Source: Paraburkholderia tropica (lineage in GTDB: Bacteria > Pseudomonadota > Gammaproteobacteria > Burkholderiales > Burkholderiaceae). From it: a stretch of 64,000 nt of DNA. Where the stretch lies: the NCBI RefSeq assembly GCF_914484835.1, contig NZ_CAJZAR010000031.1:124001-188000 (forward strand), read 5' to 3'. The notes beneath the pieces are model-generated. The model saw nothing but the letters and a program-made list of their open reading frames with translations. It made no database searches and was not told where the DNA came from. The position numbers and the translations under genes are program-made. This document shows positions 34,818 through 43,732 of this stretch, in pieces. The number at the start of each line of letters is the position of its first letter. Positions within the stretch are counted from its first letter, which is position 1.

Positions 34818-36671
34818 TTACAGAATGTCCGACGCGTAATCGGCCAGGCGCGAACGCTCGCCGCGCGCCAGCGTCACGTGGCCGCTATGCGCCCAGCCCT
34901 TGAAGCGGTCGACCACGTAGGTCAGGCCCGAGCTGCCTTCGGTCAGATACGGCGTGTCGATCTGCGCGATGTTGCCGAGGCACACGATCTTCGTGCCGGG
35001 GCCCGCGCGCGTCACGAGCGTCTTCATCTGCTTCGGCGTGAGGTTCTGCGCCTCGTCGATGATCAGATACTTGTCGACGAAGGTGCGGCCGCGCATGAAG
35101 TTCATGCTCTTGACCTTCAGGCGCGAGCGGATCAGCTCCTGGGTCGCGGCGCGGCCCCATTCGCCGGCGGCGTCGTCGGTCTTCTGGAGCACTTCGAGGT
35201 TGTCGTCGAAGGCGCCCATCCACGGCTGCATCTTTTCCTCTTCCGTGCCCGGCAGGAAGCCGATGTCCTCGCCAACCGGCACCGTCGCGCGCGTCACGAT
35301 GATCTCGTTGTAGCGCTTGTCGTCGAGCACCTGCGCGAGGCCCGCCGCGAGCGCGACGAGCGTCTTGCCGGTACCGGCCTGACCGAGCAGCGTGACGAAG
35401 TCGATCTCGGGATTCATCAGCAGGTTCAGCGCGAAATTCTGCTCGCGGTTGCGCGCCGTGATGCCCCACACGTTGTTCTTGTGGTGGCCGTAGTCACGCA
35501 GCGTTTGCAGCAGTGCCGTCTTGCCGTTGAGCTCGCGCACGATCGCGTGGAACGCGGGCTCGCCGTTCTGCGGCTCGAGATAGACGAACTCGTTGACGAG
35601 CATCGACGCGCACTCGGGGCCCGTCACGCGGTAGTACGTAGTGCCGGTCTTGGTGTCCTGCCAGGACTCCATGCCCTTGGCGTGCTTCGCCCAGAAGTCC
35701 TGCGACAGCGCGCGGATGCCCGAGTACAGCAGGTCCTTGTCTTCGAGAACCTGGTCGTTGAAATAGTCTTCGGCGGGCAGGCCGAGCGCGTGCGCCTTGA
35801 TCCGCATGTTGATGTCTTTCGACACCAGCACGACGAGGCGATCCGGCCGGTCGCGTTGCAGCGCGCGCACCACGCCGAGGATCTGGTTGTCGGCCTTGCC
35901 TTCGGGCAGGCCGTCGACCGGATCGATGTGCGTGAGCGTGGTCTGGAAATACAGGCGGCCGAGCGCCTCGCGGCTGCCGAGGCGCGCGAGCGAAATGCCT
36001 TCCGAGATCGTGCCCGCGTTCGCCACGAGCTGATCGAGCGTGCGGCTGACCTGACGCGCGTTGCGCGCGACTTCCGACATGCCTTTCTTGTGGTTGTCGA
36101 GTTCTTCCAACGTCATCATCGGCAGATAGACGTCGTGCTCCTCGAAACGGAACAGGCAGGTCGGGTCGTGCATCAGCACGTTGGTGTCGAGCACGAACAT
36201 CTTCTGTACTTCGACGGTTTCTTCCGGGTGCACGCGTTTTTTCGTGCTGCCGCGCGTGGCCGGCGCAGCCGTGCCGCCCGAAGCCTTGGCCGCGGGCTGT
36301 TTGCCGCTGCGCGCGACGGGTGCTTCGGCGGCCGGCGTGGCATTGGCCTGGAGCGGCTGCAGCAGCGCGGCGGTCTGTTTGCGTTTTCGTGCGGGGGCCG
36401 GCGCGACGGGTTCGAGCGCGGCGAGTTCGGCGCTGGCGGAAGGCAGCGGCACGGTACGCAGCGTGGTCGCGGCGTTCGCCGCTTCGGTCATCGGTTCGGC
36501 GACGCTTGCCGCACCATAGGCGGCGACGTCGTTGGCAAGTTCCGAGGCAACGTCGGCGGCGTCGTTTTCACCCGCTGCTTTGCGGGTGCTGCGCGAGGTC
36601 TTCGCGCGCGCCTTGTATTCCTCGGGCGGCAGCAGGTTGCCGAGCTTGCTGGGGGGAGTAGGCAAAGGCAT
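34818..36671 (-). CDS. PIN-PhoH fusion ATPase (PhoH2/YlaK-type)
   Basis: A 617-residue protein. Residues 1-150 are a low-complexity Ala/Lys/Thr-rich leader. A PIN nuclease domain begins at ~158 with KMFVLDTNVLMHDP (Asp162) and includes LEELDNHKKG and an acidic KDINMR motif. The PhoH ATPase domain occupies the C-terminal ~250 residues, with Walker A GQAGTGKT and Walker B KYLIIDEAQNLTPKQMK. PhoH2-type proteins act as RNA helicase/RNases; the physiological target here is unknown. Bcp lies upstream on the same strand, but a terminator separates them. Confidence 0.93.
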   Translation of the reverse strand: MPLPTPPSKLGNLLPPEEYKARAKTSRSTRKAAGENDAADVASELANDVAAYGAASVAEPMTEAANAATTLRTVPLPSASAELAALEPVAPAPARKRKQTAALLQPLQANATPAAEAPVARSGKQPAAKASGGTAAPATRGSTKKRVHPEETVEVQKMFVLDTNVLMHDPTCLFRFEEHDVYLPMMTLEELDNHKKGMSEVARNARQVSRTLDQLVANAGTISEGISLARLGSREALGRLYFQTTLTHIDPVDGLPEGKADNQILGVVRALQRDRPDRLVVLVSKDINMRIKAHALGLPAEDYFNDQVLEDKDLLYSGIRALSQDFWAKHAKGMESWQDTKTGTTYYRVTGPECASMLVNEFVYLEPQNGEPAFHAIVRELNGKTALLQTLRDYGHHKNNVWGITARNREQNFALNLLMNPEIDFVTLLGQAGTGKTLVALAAGLAQVLDDKRYNEIIVTRATVPVGEDIGFLPGTEEEKMQPWMGAFDDNLEVLQKTDDAAGEWGRAATQELIRSRLKVKSMNFMRGRTFVDKYLIIDEAQNLTPKQMKTLVTRAGPGTKIVCLGNIAQIDTPYLTEGSSGLTYVVDRFKGWAHSGHVTLARGERSRLADYASDIL

Positions 36672-37067
36672 GGTGTCCCTCGAAAAATTCGGGTCGAGTG
36701 GTCGCGGGGTTACCCAGTAAGGTGCGCTTTCGGGCGGCGCGTGCGGACAGCCGGGTAGGCCGCCGCCGTGACCGCGCTGGGTGCGCGCTCAGGTCTGAAA
36801 ATGCCGGTTCGCCTGTTTTTCGATCGGCTCCTTGACGTTGACGCGCACCGGGTCGCTACGCCGGCACGGCGTGGAGGGAGTGAGATTCAACAGAAAGGCC
36901 AACAAAAAAGCCGCCGCCCCGACTGACGAGGCAAGCGGCTTGACTGCTGTGCTGACACGCTGCCCCGGAAGCGCATTTCCGGCCACGGCGTGACCGGTTG
37001 CGAGACCGCTGCAATGCATCAAAAAATGGGTTGGACAGGCACTCATTGCAGCCCAATATAACGCGCC
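36672..37067. other. 396-bp gap between bcp and the PhoH gene
   Basis: It contains the bcp terminator and, closer to 36672, the promoter region of the PhoH gene. I see no coding frame or RNA gene in it. Confidence 0.5.
36903..36942 (-). terminator. Terminator of bcp
   Basis: On the minus strand AAGCCGC and GCGGCTT pair around a structured loop and are followed by TTTTTG. Confidence 0.75.
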
Positions 37068-37538
37068 TCAAAGCGCTTGTACAGCCTCCAGAACTTCCTC
37101 GACGTGGCCCGGAACCTTGAGGCCACGCCACTCGCGGCGCAGCACGCCGTCGGCGTCGATGAGGAAGGTGGAGCGCTCGATTCCACGCACTTCTTTGCCA
37201 TACATTTTCTTCATTTTGATGACGCCGAAGAGCGAGCACAGCGCTTCGTCGCCATCCGATACCAAGGTAAACGGCAGTTCGAGCTTGGCCTTGAAGTTAT
37301 CGTGCGAACGCACGCTGTCGCGCGAGACGCCCACGATGGTGGCGCCGGCCTTCTTGAACTTCGCGAACAGGTCGCGGAACTCCATGCCTTCGCGCGTGCA
37401 GCCCGGCGTGTTGTCTTTCGGATAGAAGTAGAGGACGACCTTCTTGCCCTTGAGGCTCGACAGCGTGAAGTCGCCGCCCGTGGCGGGCGCAGTGAAGTCG
37501 GGAACGGGTTGGTCGACAGCGATGGTCACGTCAGGCAC
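37068..37538 (-). CDS. bcp: Peroxiredoxin Bcp (thiol peroxidase)
   Basis: A 156-residue peroxiredoxin. The peroxidatic Cys47 lies in YFYPKDNTPGCTREGMEFRD. The resolving Cys found five residues later in E. coli BCP is absent; Cys101 (DEALCSLFGV) is the only other cysteine, so it may be an atypical 2-Cys or 1-Cys enzyme. It reduces H2O2 and lipid peroxides via thioredoxin. The ATG at 37538 gives MPDVTIAVDQPVPDF. The adjacent arn operon, 139 bp upstream, points the same way. Confidence 0.95.
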   Translation of the reverse strand: MPDVTIAVDQPVPDFTAPATGGDFTLSSLKGKKVVLYFYPKDNTPGCTREGMEFRDLFAKFKKAGATIVGVSRDSVRSHDNFKAKLELPFTLVSDGDEALCSLFGVIKMKKMYGKEVRGIERSTFLIDADGVLRREWRGLKVPGHVEEVLEAVQAL

Positions 37539-37677
37539 GTGGCTCTCCCTTTTTTATTGGCTGGCGCGGGGGCGGCGCGGGCGCCGGTCGGCCGGGACGG
37601 TGTGTGCCGCTCGCGGCGCCGTGCTGGCGGCATGGGCTGCGTGCGCGAAGGAAGCGCGGTGGCGCGGGCGGCGGGGT

Positions 37678-38574
37678 TCAGTCGGGCTGGACGATCAGCT
37701 GGCCGGAACGGCCCGCGATCTCGCCCCAGGTGACAGGGTACGATGGCAGCGAATCCGGGTCCAGCGTCGCATGGTAGTCGCCCATCGTGGCAAACGTGTG
37801 GCCCTGCGCGCGCCAGCCCGCGAGCAGTTGTTCGAACACCGGCGCGAGCTTCTGGCCTTCGAGCTCGGCGTGCAGCGTGAACACCTGATCGCGCGGATTG
37901 TTTTCCGTGAGCTTGAGCATCCATGCGGCCACGGTGTCCGTGTCCACGCCGTCGACGCCCAGCACTTCGTCGAGCGTAGGCAGCGTGGTGGGCATCTGCA
38001 CGTGGTTGAGCGTGCGGCCGTTCACGACCGGACGATAGGGCGAATGGCCGCGTCCGTCCGAGGCGTACTGCATGCCCCAGGCGTCGATCTGCTCGAACGC
38101 CGACTCGTTCATCTGCCAGCCTGCCGCGCCGTGCGTGACGGGCGGCGTGCCGAAGATGCGCGTGAAGCGGTCGTGACTCTTCTGCATCTGACGCGCGGTC
38201 CATTGCGCGTCGCGCGTACGCACGTTGTCCTGCCAGTACACGTGATCCCACGTGTGGATGCCGCACTCGAAACCGGCTTCGTGAATCGCGCGCATCTGCG
38301 CCGCCGCTTCCACGCCGATGTCGGGGCCGGGCAGCAGCACGCCGTACATCAGCTGCCTGATGCCGTAATGCTCGACCACCGAAGTGCGCGAGACCTTCTT
38401 CAGAAAGCCCGGGCGAAACACGCGGCGCAGCGCCCAGCCCGTATGGTCCGGGCCGAGGCTGAACAGGAAGGTCGCGCGCGCCTTGTAGCGGTCGAAGATG
38501 CGCGCGAGATTCGGCACGCCTTCACGCGTGCCGCGCAGCGTGTCGACGTCGATCTTGAGAACGATGCGGGCCAA
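37678..38574 (-). CDS. arnD: ArnD deformylase (polysaccharide deacetylase family)
   Basis: A 298-residue NodB-fold deacetylase. The metal-binding Asp-Asp region is LKIDVDTLRG, and the His motif is FECGIHTWDHVYWQDNVR. It removes the formyl group from undecaprenyl-phosphate-4-deoxy-4-formamido-L-arabinose, giving the donor for ArnT. It is the last gene of the minus-strand arn operon, 18 bp after the decarboxylase gene. Confidence 0.96.
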   Translation of the reverse strand: MARIVLKIDVDTLRGTREGVPNLARIFDRYKARATFLFSLGPDHTGWALRRVFRPGFLKKVSRTSVVEHYGIRQLMYGVLLPGPDIGVEAAAQMRAIHEAGFECGIHTWDHVYWQDNVRTRDAQWTARQMQKSHDRFTRIFGTPPVTHGAAGWQMNESAFEQIDAWGMQYASDGRGHSPYRPVVNGRTLNHVQMPTTLPTLDEVLGVDGVDTDTVAAWMLKLTENNPRDQVFTLHAELEGQKLAPVFEQLLAGWRAQGHTFATMGDYHATLDPDSLPSYPVTWGEIAGRSGQLIVQPD

Positions 38575-38592
38575 GTGGCGTAGTCCCCGGCG

Positions 38593-39645
38593 TTACGCTT
38601 GCTGCTGTTCGACGAGCGCGCGCGCTTCGCCGACATGGCCGCGATACGCTTCGAAGATCTTGCGCAGCGCTTCGTCGAAGGTCGACGTCGGCGCCCAGCC
38701 GAGTTCCTGCATCGTGTTGTCGATCTTCGGCACGCGGTTCTGCACGTCCTGGTAGCCCGCGCCGTAGTACGCGCCCGACGAGGTCTCGACGAGCTGGACC
38801 TTCTTCGCCGTTTCCGCGTATTCCGGGAATTCGGCGGCGAGCGCCAGCATCTTGTGCGCGAGTTCGCGCACCGAGAAGTTGTTGGTCGGGTTGCCGATGT
38901 TGAAGATCTTGCCCGAGGCGACGCCGTCCTTGTTCTCGATGATCTTCATCAGCGCTGCGATGCCGTCGTCGATGTCGGTGAACGCACGCTTTTGCGCGCC
39001 GCCGTCGACGAGGCTGATGTTCTCGCCGCGCACGATGTGGCCGAGGAACTGCGTCACGACGCGCGACGAACCTTCCTTCGGCGTGTAGATCGAGTCGAGG
39101 CCCGGGCCGATCCAGTTGAACGGACGGAACAGCGTGAAGTTCAGGCCTTCCATGCCGTAGCCCCAGATCACGCGGTCCATGAGCTGCTTCGAGCACGCGT
39201 AGATCCAGCGCGGCTTGTTGATCGGGCCGTAGGTGAGGGCCGACGCGTCCGGATCGAACTGCTCGTCCGAGCACATGCCGTAGACCTCGGAGGTCGACGG
39301 GAAGACGAGGTGCTTGCGGTACTTGACCGCCGAACGCACGATCGGCAGGTTCGCCTCGAAGTCGAGTTCGAACACGCGCAGCGGCTGCTGCACGTAGGTG
39401 GCCGGCGTGGCGATGGCGACCAGCGGCAGGATCACGTCGCACTTCTTGACGTGATACTCGACCCACTCCTTGTTGATCGTGATGTCGCCTTCGAAGAAGT
39501 GCATGCGCTCATGCTTGACCAGATCGCCGAGGCGGTCCGTCTGCATGTCCATGCCGAACACTTCCCAGTCCGTGGTCTCGAGGATGCGCTTGGAGAGGTG
39601 ATGGCCGATGAAGCCATTGACACCCAGGATCAGAACTTTTTTCAT
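38593..39645 (-). CDS. arnA: UDP-glucuronate decarboxylase (ArnA C-terminal half, separate gene)
   Basis: A 350-residue extended SDR. The NAD motif is GVNGFIGHHL; the catalytic part comprises STSEVYG, YACSKQLMDRV (Tyr-x3-Lys) and AFTDIDD preceded by Arg (GGAQKRAF), matching the oxidative decarboxylase domain of E. coli ArnA. It makes UDP-4-keto-pentose from UDP-glucuronate. In E. coli this is fused to the formyltransferase; here the two are separate genes overlapping by 4 bp, as in other Burkholderia. Confidence 0.95.
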   Translation of the reverse strand: MKKVLILGVNGFIGHHLSKRILETTDWEVFGMDMQTDRLGDLVKHERMHFFEGDITINKEWVEYHVKKCDVILPLVAIATPATYVQQPLRVFELDFEANLPIVRSAVKYRKHLVFPSTSEVYGMCSDEQFDPDASALTYGPINKPRWIYACSKQLMDRVIWGYGMEGLNFTLFRPFNWIGPGLDSIYTPKEGSSRVVTQFLGHIVRGENISLVDGGAQKRAFTDIDDGIAALMKIIENKDGVASGKIFNIGNPTNNFSVRELAHKMLALAAEFPEYAETAKKVQLVETSSGAYYGAGYQDVQNRVPKIDNTMQELGWAPTSTFDEALRKIFEAYRGHVGEARALVEQQQA

Positions 39646-40610
39646 GGACGGGGGACAGATGAAATGAGGTCGGAGAACGCGGCGGACGTGACGACGGTCT
39701 CTTGACCGCCGTGTTCCAGATTCGGTGCGTGCCGCAGTTCGTGAATCGCGATGGCGCGGCCGTCGCCGCAAAGGGCGAAAAGCGCATTATCGCTTACGTG
39801 GATGCCGGCGGGCAATCCGGCGAGGGCGCGAGCCCGTTCGGCGTCTTGCGTGCCGGGGCGCACGAGCCGCGCGCGCGCGATCACGAAGCGATGCGCGCCG
39901 ATGTCCGTGAACGCGCCCGGGTACGGCGGCGCGACCGCGCGGATCAGGTTGTAGACGTCCTGCGCGCTCTGCGAGAAGTCGAGCCGGCCGTCTTCGGGCT
40001 TGCGCCCGCCGAAATAGCTGCCTTGCGAGAGGTCGTTCGGCAGATGCGGCGCTTCGCCTGCGATCAAGGCGGGCAGCACGCGCCAGAGCGTCTGCTCGGC
40101 GGCCACCGTCACCTTGTCGAAGACCATCGCGGCCGTGTCGTCGGGCAGGATCGGCACCGGCGTCTGCGCGATGATCGCGCCCGCGTCGGGCTTCGCGGCC
40201 ATTTCGTGCAGCGTCGCGCCGGTTTCCGTTTCGCCCTTGATCACCGCCCAGTTGGTCGGCACGCGGCCGCGGTACTTCGGCAGCAGCGAGCCGTGCATGT
40301 TGTAGGCGCCGCGCGCGGCGAGCGCGAGCAGGTCCACCGGCAGCATGTGGCGGTAGTAGAACGAGAAGATGAAGTCGGGCTTCGCGGCGGCAATCGCGGC
40401 GCGCAGCTCGGGACTCTTCGGATCGGCGGGCGTGATGACGTCGATGCCGTGTTCTTCGGCCACCGACTTCACGCTGCCGAACCAGATGTTCTCGGTCGGG
40501 CTGTCTTCGTGCGTGACGACGAGCGCCACGTCGACGCCGCGCGCAAGCAGCACCTGCAGGCAGCGCACGCCCACGTTGTGATACGCGAAGACGACAGCGC
40601 GTGCTTTCAT
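39642..40610 (-). CDS. UDP-Ara4N formyltransferase (ArnA N-terminal half, separate gene)
   Basis: A 322-residue Fmt-like formyltransferase. The catalytic triad Asn104, His106, Asp142 (YNMHGSLLPKYRGRVPTNW, KPDAGAI) sits two residues from the E. coli ArnA positions 102/104/140. It formylates UDP-4-amino-4-deoxy-L-arabinose with 10-formyl-THF, driving the pathway forward. The start is the ATG at 40610. Its last 4 bp overlap the decarboxylase start, and its ATG overlaps the arnC stop, so the three are tightly coupled. Confidence 0.95.
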   Translation of the reverse strand: MKARAVVFAYHNVGVRCLQVLLARGVDVALVVTHEDSPTENIWFGSVKSVAEEHGIDVITPADPKSPELRAAIAAAKPDFIFSFYYRHMLPVDLLALAARGAYNMHGSLLPKYRGRVPTNWAVIKGETETGATLHEMAAKPDAGAIIAQTPVPILPDDTAAMVFDKVTVAAEQTLWRVLPALIAGEAPHLPNDLSQGSYFGGRKPEDGRLDFSQSAQDVYNLIRAVAPPYPGAFTDIGAHRFVIARARLVRPGTQDAERARALAGLPAGIHVSDNALFALCGDGRAIAIHELRHAPNLEHGGQETVVTSAAFSDLISSVPRP

Positions 40611-41719
40611 GACTGGGCTCCGTGGCGCGCGTCCTGGTCGTCGCGCGATGCGTCACGCGAGTCGCCGTTCTGGTTCGCCGCGCCGCCGAGGCTCAGCGAA
40701 GCCTGCACGCCTTGCACGATGTCCTGGCGCGGCACGTCGACCACTTCGCGGCCGTTGCGCGCTTCGAGAATCGTCTGCACCAGATAGCGCGGACGCGCAC
40801 GCACCTGCTGATAAATACGGCCGATGTACTCGCCGAGCAGGCCGAGCGCGAAGATGATCACGCCGAGCAGGAAGAACGTGATCGCGAACAGCGTGAACAC
40901 GCCTTGCACTTCCGCGCCGATGATGAAGCGGCGGATCAGCAGCAGCACGAACAGGCCCGCCGAGCCCAGCGAGAGAATCACGCCGATGAACGACAGCCAT
41001 TGCAGCGGCACGACCGAGAAGCCCGTGACGAGGTCGAAGTTCAGGCGGATCAGGCTGTAGAGCGAGTACTTCGACTCGCCCGCGAAGCGTTCTTCGTGCG
41101 CGACGTCGACTTCGACCGGGTTCTGCGCGAAGGTGTATGCGAGCGCCGGAATGAAGGTGTTGATTTCGCCGCAACGGTTGATCGTGTCGACGATATGGCG
41201 GTTGTAGGCGCGCAGCATGCAGCCCTGGTCCGTCATCTTGATGCGCGTGATGCGCTCGCGCAGCCGGTTCATGGCCTGCGAAGCCTTGCGGCGCCACAGG
41301 CTGTCCTGGCGCTGCATGCGGATCGTGCCCACGTAGTCGTAGCCTTCGCGCATCTTCTCGACCAGCTTGCCGATTTCCTCGGGCGGATTCTGCAGGTCGG
41401 CGTCGAGCGTGATGACGATCTCGCCGCGCGACTGCTCGAAGCCCGCGAGGATCGCCATGTGCTGGCCGTAGTTGCCGTTGAGCAGGATCGCGCGCGTGGT
41501 ATCGGGACGCGCGCGGAACTGCTCCGCGAGCATCGCGGCGGAGCGGTCGCGGCTGCCGTCGTTGATGAAGATGACTTCGTACGAGGTGCCGAGCTTGTCG
41601 AGCGCCGGGTACAGGCGCGCGAACAGCGCGGCCAGTCCGGCCTCCTCGTTGTAGACCGGAATGATGACCGAGACTTCCGGCGCTTCCGGCGTCAAGGTGC
41701 GTTGTTCCGTTTGACTCAT
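40607..41719 (-). CDS. arnC: Undecaprenyl-phosphate Ara4FN transferase ArnC
   Basis: A 370-residue GT2 glycosyltransferase. The GT-A domain contains VSVIIPVYNEEAGL, the DxD-like LDADLQNPPEE, and QGCMLRAYNR. Two C-terminal membrane helices (WLSFIGVILSLGSAGLFVLLLI and TLFAITFFLLGVIIFALGLLGEYIGRIY) anchor it at the inner membrane. It transfers formylated Ara4N to undecaprenyl phosphate. A ~35-residue polar tail follows. It is coupled by a 4-bp overlap to the formyltransferase gene. Confidence 0.96.
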   Translation of the reverse strand: MSQTEQRTLTPEAPEVSVIIPVYNEEAGLAALFARLYPALDKLGTSYEVIFINDGSRDRSAAMLAEQFRARPDTTRAILLNGNYGQHMAILAGFEQSRGEIVITLDADLQNPPEEIGKLVEKMREGYDYVGTIRMQRQDSLWRRKASQAMNRLRERITRIKMTDQGCMLRAYNRHIVDTINRCGEINTFIPALAYTFAQNPVEVDVAHEERFAGESKYSLYSLIRLNFDLVTGFSVVPLQWLSFIGVILSLGSAGLFVLLLIRRFIIGAEVQGVFTLFAITFFLLGVIIFALGLLGEYIGRIYQQVRARPRYLVQTILEARNGREVVDVPRQDIVQGVQASLSLGGAANQNGDSRDASRDDQDARHGAQS

Positions 41720-41831
41720 GTGTGCGTCTTTTCCGTTGGGGTAATCCGTGTTGCACGACAGTGTACGGCGGGCCGGCGGGGCGCGATTGACCGAACAGCG
41801 CCCACTCCGTGCGTGTACTTCCTGGCGGTGC

Positions 41832-43007
41832 TTACTTCTGTGCTGACTTCGCGAACTGCGTGCAGATGTCGTTGACGGCGCGGCATACGCGCGCGACGTC
41901 GGCTTCCGTCATCAGCGTGAAGAGGGGCAGCGTGACCGTGGTCTCGCCGAACCGCTCCGCGTGCGGGAACATGCCCGCACGGAAACCGCGCTCGCGATAG
42001 AGCGTGAACAGATGGATGGCCGGGTAGTGCACGCCCGAACCGATCCCGCGCTCCTTGAGCTGTTCCATGAATTCCGCGCGCGTGAGCGTGAGCTGTTCGA
42101 GCGGCAGGGTGATCTGGAACATGTGCCAGTTGCTGTTCGCGAAGTCGGCGTGCGGCAGGCCCATGCCCAGCTTCACGGCCGCGCCGCCTTCGAAGCCCGC
42201 GAAATACGCCTTCGCGAGATTGCGGCGCTGCAGCGTGAAACGCTCGATGTGCTTGAGCTGGCCGAGGCCCACGCGCGCGGCCACGTCCGTCAGATTGTAC
42301 TTGCCGCCGAGCACGTCGCAGTCCATGCCGTCGAGGCCCGTGCGCGTGATGCCTTGCAGGCGGTATTTGCGCGCGAGTTCGGCTTCGTCCTCGTTGTTGA
42401 GCACGAGCGCGCCGCCTTCGATCGCCGTGAGGTTCTTGTTGGCGTGGAAGCTGAACGAGACGATGTCGCCGAGCTCGCCGATGCGCTTGCCGTTCCAGCT
42501 CGCGCCGAACGCCTGGGCCGCGTCCTCGATCACGCGCAGCTTGTGCTGGCGGGCGATCGCGTAGAGGCGGTCCATGTCGACGGGCAGGCCCGACAGGAAC
42601 ACCGGAATGATCGCCTTGGTGCGCGGCGTGATCGCGGCTTCGAGCTTGTCGAGGTCGATGTTGCGCGTGAGCGGGTCGATGTCGGCGAACACGGGCGTCG
42701 CGCCCACTTCGTAGATCACGTTGCTCGTGGACACCCACGAGGCCGGCGTGGTGATGACTTCGTCGCCGGGGCCGACGCCCGCGATGCGCAGACCGATCTC
42801 CAGCGTGGCCGTGCCCGAGTTGAAGGTGCGCACCGGACGGCCGCCGCAATACTCGGAGAGCGCGGCTTCGAAGGCCTGGTTCTGCGGACCGGTCGTGATC
42901 CAGCCCGAGCGGAGCACGTCGACGACGCCCTGGATGGTTTCCTCGTCGATCTCGGGTTTGACGAACGGGAGGAACGGAACGGAGGACTGCGCGGATGACT
43001 GGGTCAT
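41832..43007 (-). CDS. arnB: UDP-Ara4O aminotransferase ArnB
   Basis: A 391-residue DegT/DnrJ/EryC1-family PLP aminotransferase. The PLP Lys is Lys191 (FSFHANKNLTAIEGGALV), and the motifs FLPFVKPEIDEETI and RVIEDAAQAFGASWNG are typical of ArnB. It transaminates the 4-keto pentose with glutamate to UDP-Ara4N. It lies 112 bp upstream of arnC in the same operon. Confidence 0.96.
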   Translation of the reverse strand: MTQSSAQSSVPFLPFVKPEIDEETIQGVVDVLRSGWITTGPQNQAFEAALSEYCGGRPVRTFNSGTATLEIGLRIAGVGPGDEVITTPASWVSTSNVIYEVGATPVFADIDPLTRNIDLDKLEAAITPRTKAIIPVFLSGLPVDMDRLYAIARQHKLRVIEDAAQAFGASWNGKRIGELGDIVSFSFHANKNLTAIEGGALVLNNEDEAELARKYRLQGITRTGLDGMDCDVLGGKYNLTDVAARVGLGQLKHIERFTLQRRNLAKAYFAGFEGGAAVKLGMGLPHADFANSNWHMFQITLPLEQLTLTRAEFMEQLKERGIGSGVHYPAIHLFTLYRERGFRAGMFPHAERFGETTVTLPLFTLMTEADVARVCRAVNDICTQFAKSAQK

Positions 43008-43109
43008 GAGGGCTTGGCTCGTCAGAACGTCAGATAGTGGGTGAGGCTGCGGCGGCGCGGCGAAGCATGCGCCGCGGACCTTACGATTTGCTTCGAATGG
43101 CGATGCGGC

Positions 43110-43481
43110 CTAGCTGCGCGCCAGCACGAACACGCCGATCAGAATGATGCCGATGCCGATGAGGCGCTGCACGCTCATCACTTCGCCGAACAGATACCAG
43201 GCCGCGAACGCGTTGACCACGTAGCCGAGCGAGAGCATCGGATAGGCGATCGAGACGTCGACGCGCGACAGGCCCACGATCCAGACCACCACGCTGAACA
43301 CGTAGCAGGTCAGTCCGCCGACGATCGGCAGCTGCGTGGCGAGCTTCCAGCCGATGGGCAGGATGTTCGCACGGGTGAATTCGAAGTGTCCAACGGCATT
43401 GACACCGGCTTTCAGCAACAGTTGCGCGCAGGCATTCAGGCCGACGCCGGCCAGGATACAGATAAGGGAAATCGGATTCAT
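43110..43481 (-). CDS. SMR/EamA-like Ara4N flippase subunit
   Basis: A 123-residue protein with four helices (LICILAGVGLNACAQLLLKAG, LPIVGGLTCYVFSVVVWIVGLS, SIAYPMLSLGYVVNAFAAWYLFG, LIGIGIILIGVFVLA). The order and VSIAYPMLSLGYV match ArnE/ArnF of the small multidrug resistance superfamily. E. coli needs an ArnE-ArnF heterodimer to flip undecaprenyl-P-Ara4N; only one such gene is seen here, so a homodimer or a distant partner is implied. It lies between arnT and arnB. Confidence 0.9.
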   Translation of the reverse strand: MNPISLICILAGVGLNACAQLLLKAGVNAVGHFEFTRANILPIGWKLATQLPIVGGLTCYVFSVVVWIVGLSRVDVSIAYPMLSLGYVVNAFAAWYLFGEVMSVQRLIGIGIILIGVFVLARS

Positions 43482-43732
43482 CGTTCTCGATGGTCAATTC
43501 GGTTATGGGGGCGGACCGGGCGCGGGGCCGGGCGGGCCCGGCTGGCGGTTCGCGGCGGATTTTGCGTCGCCGCTCGCCAGGCATTGGCCGCAACATTGGC
43601 CGGGCGCTTGCCGCACCATCGCCACGCGCCGGGCGGCTCGGGCCTGAAGGCGCGTGAGCCGGCTGCCGGACGCGCGCCTTCAGGCCCGCAACCCGGCATT
43701 ATCGCTCAAGCGCGCCGCCGCTCCGCGCAGGC

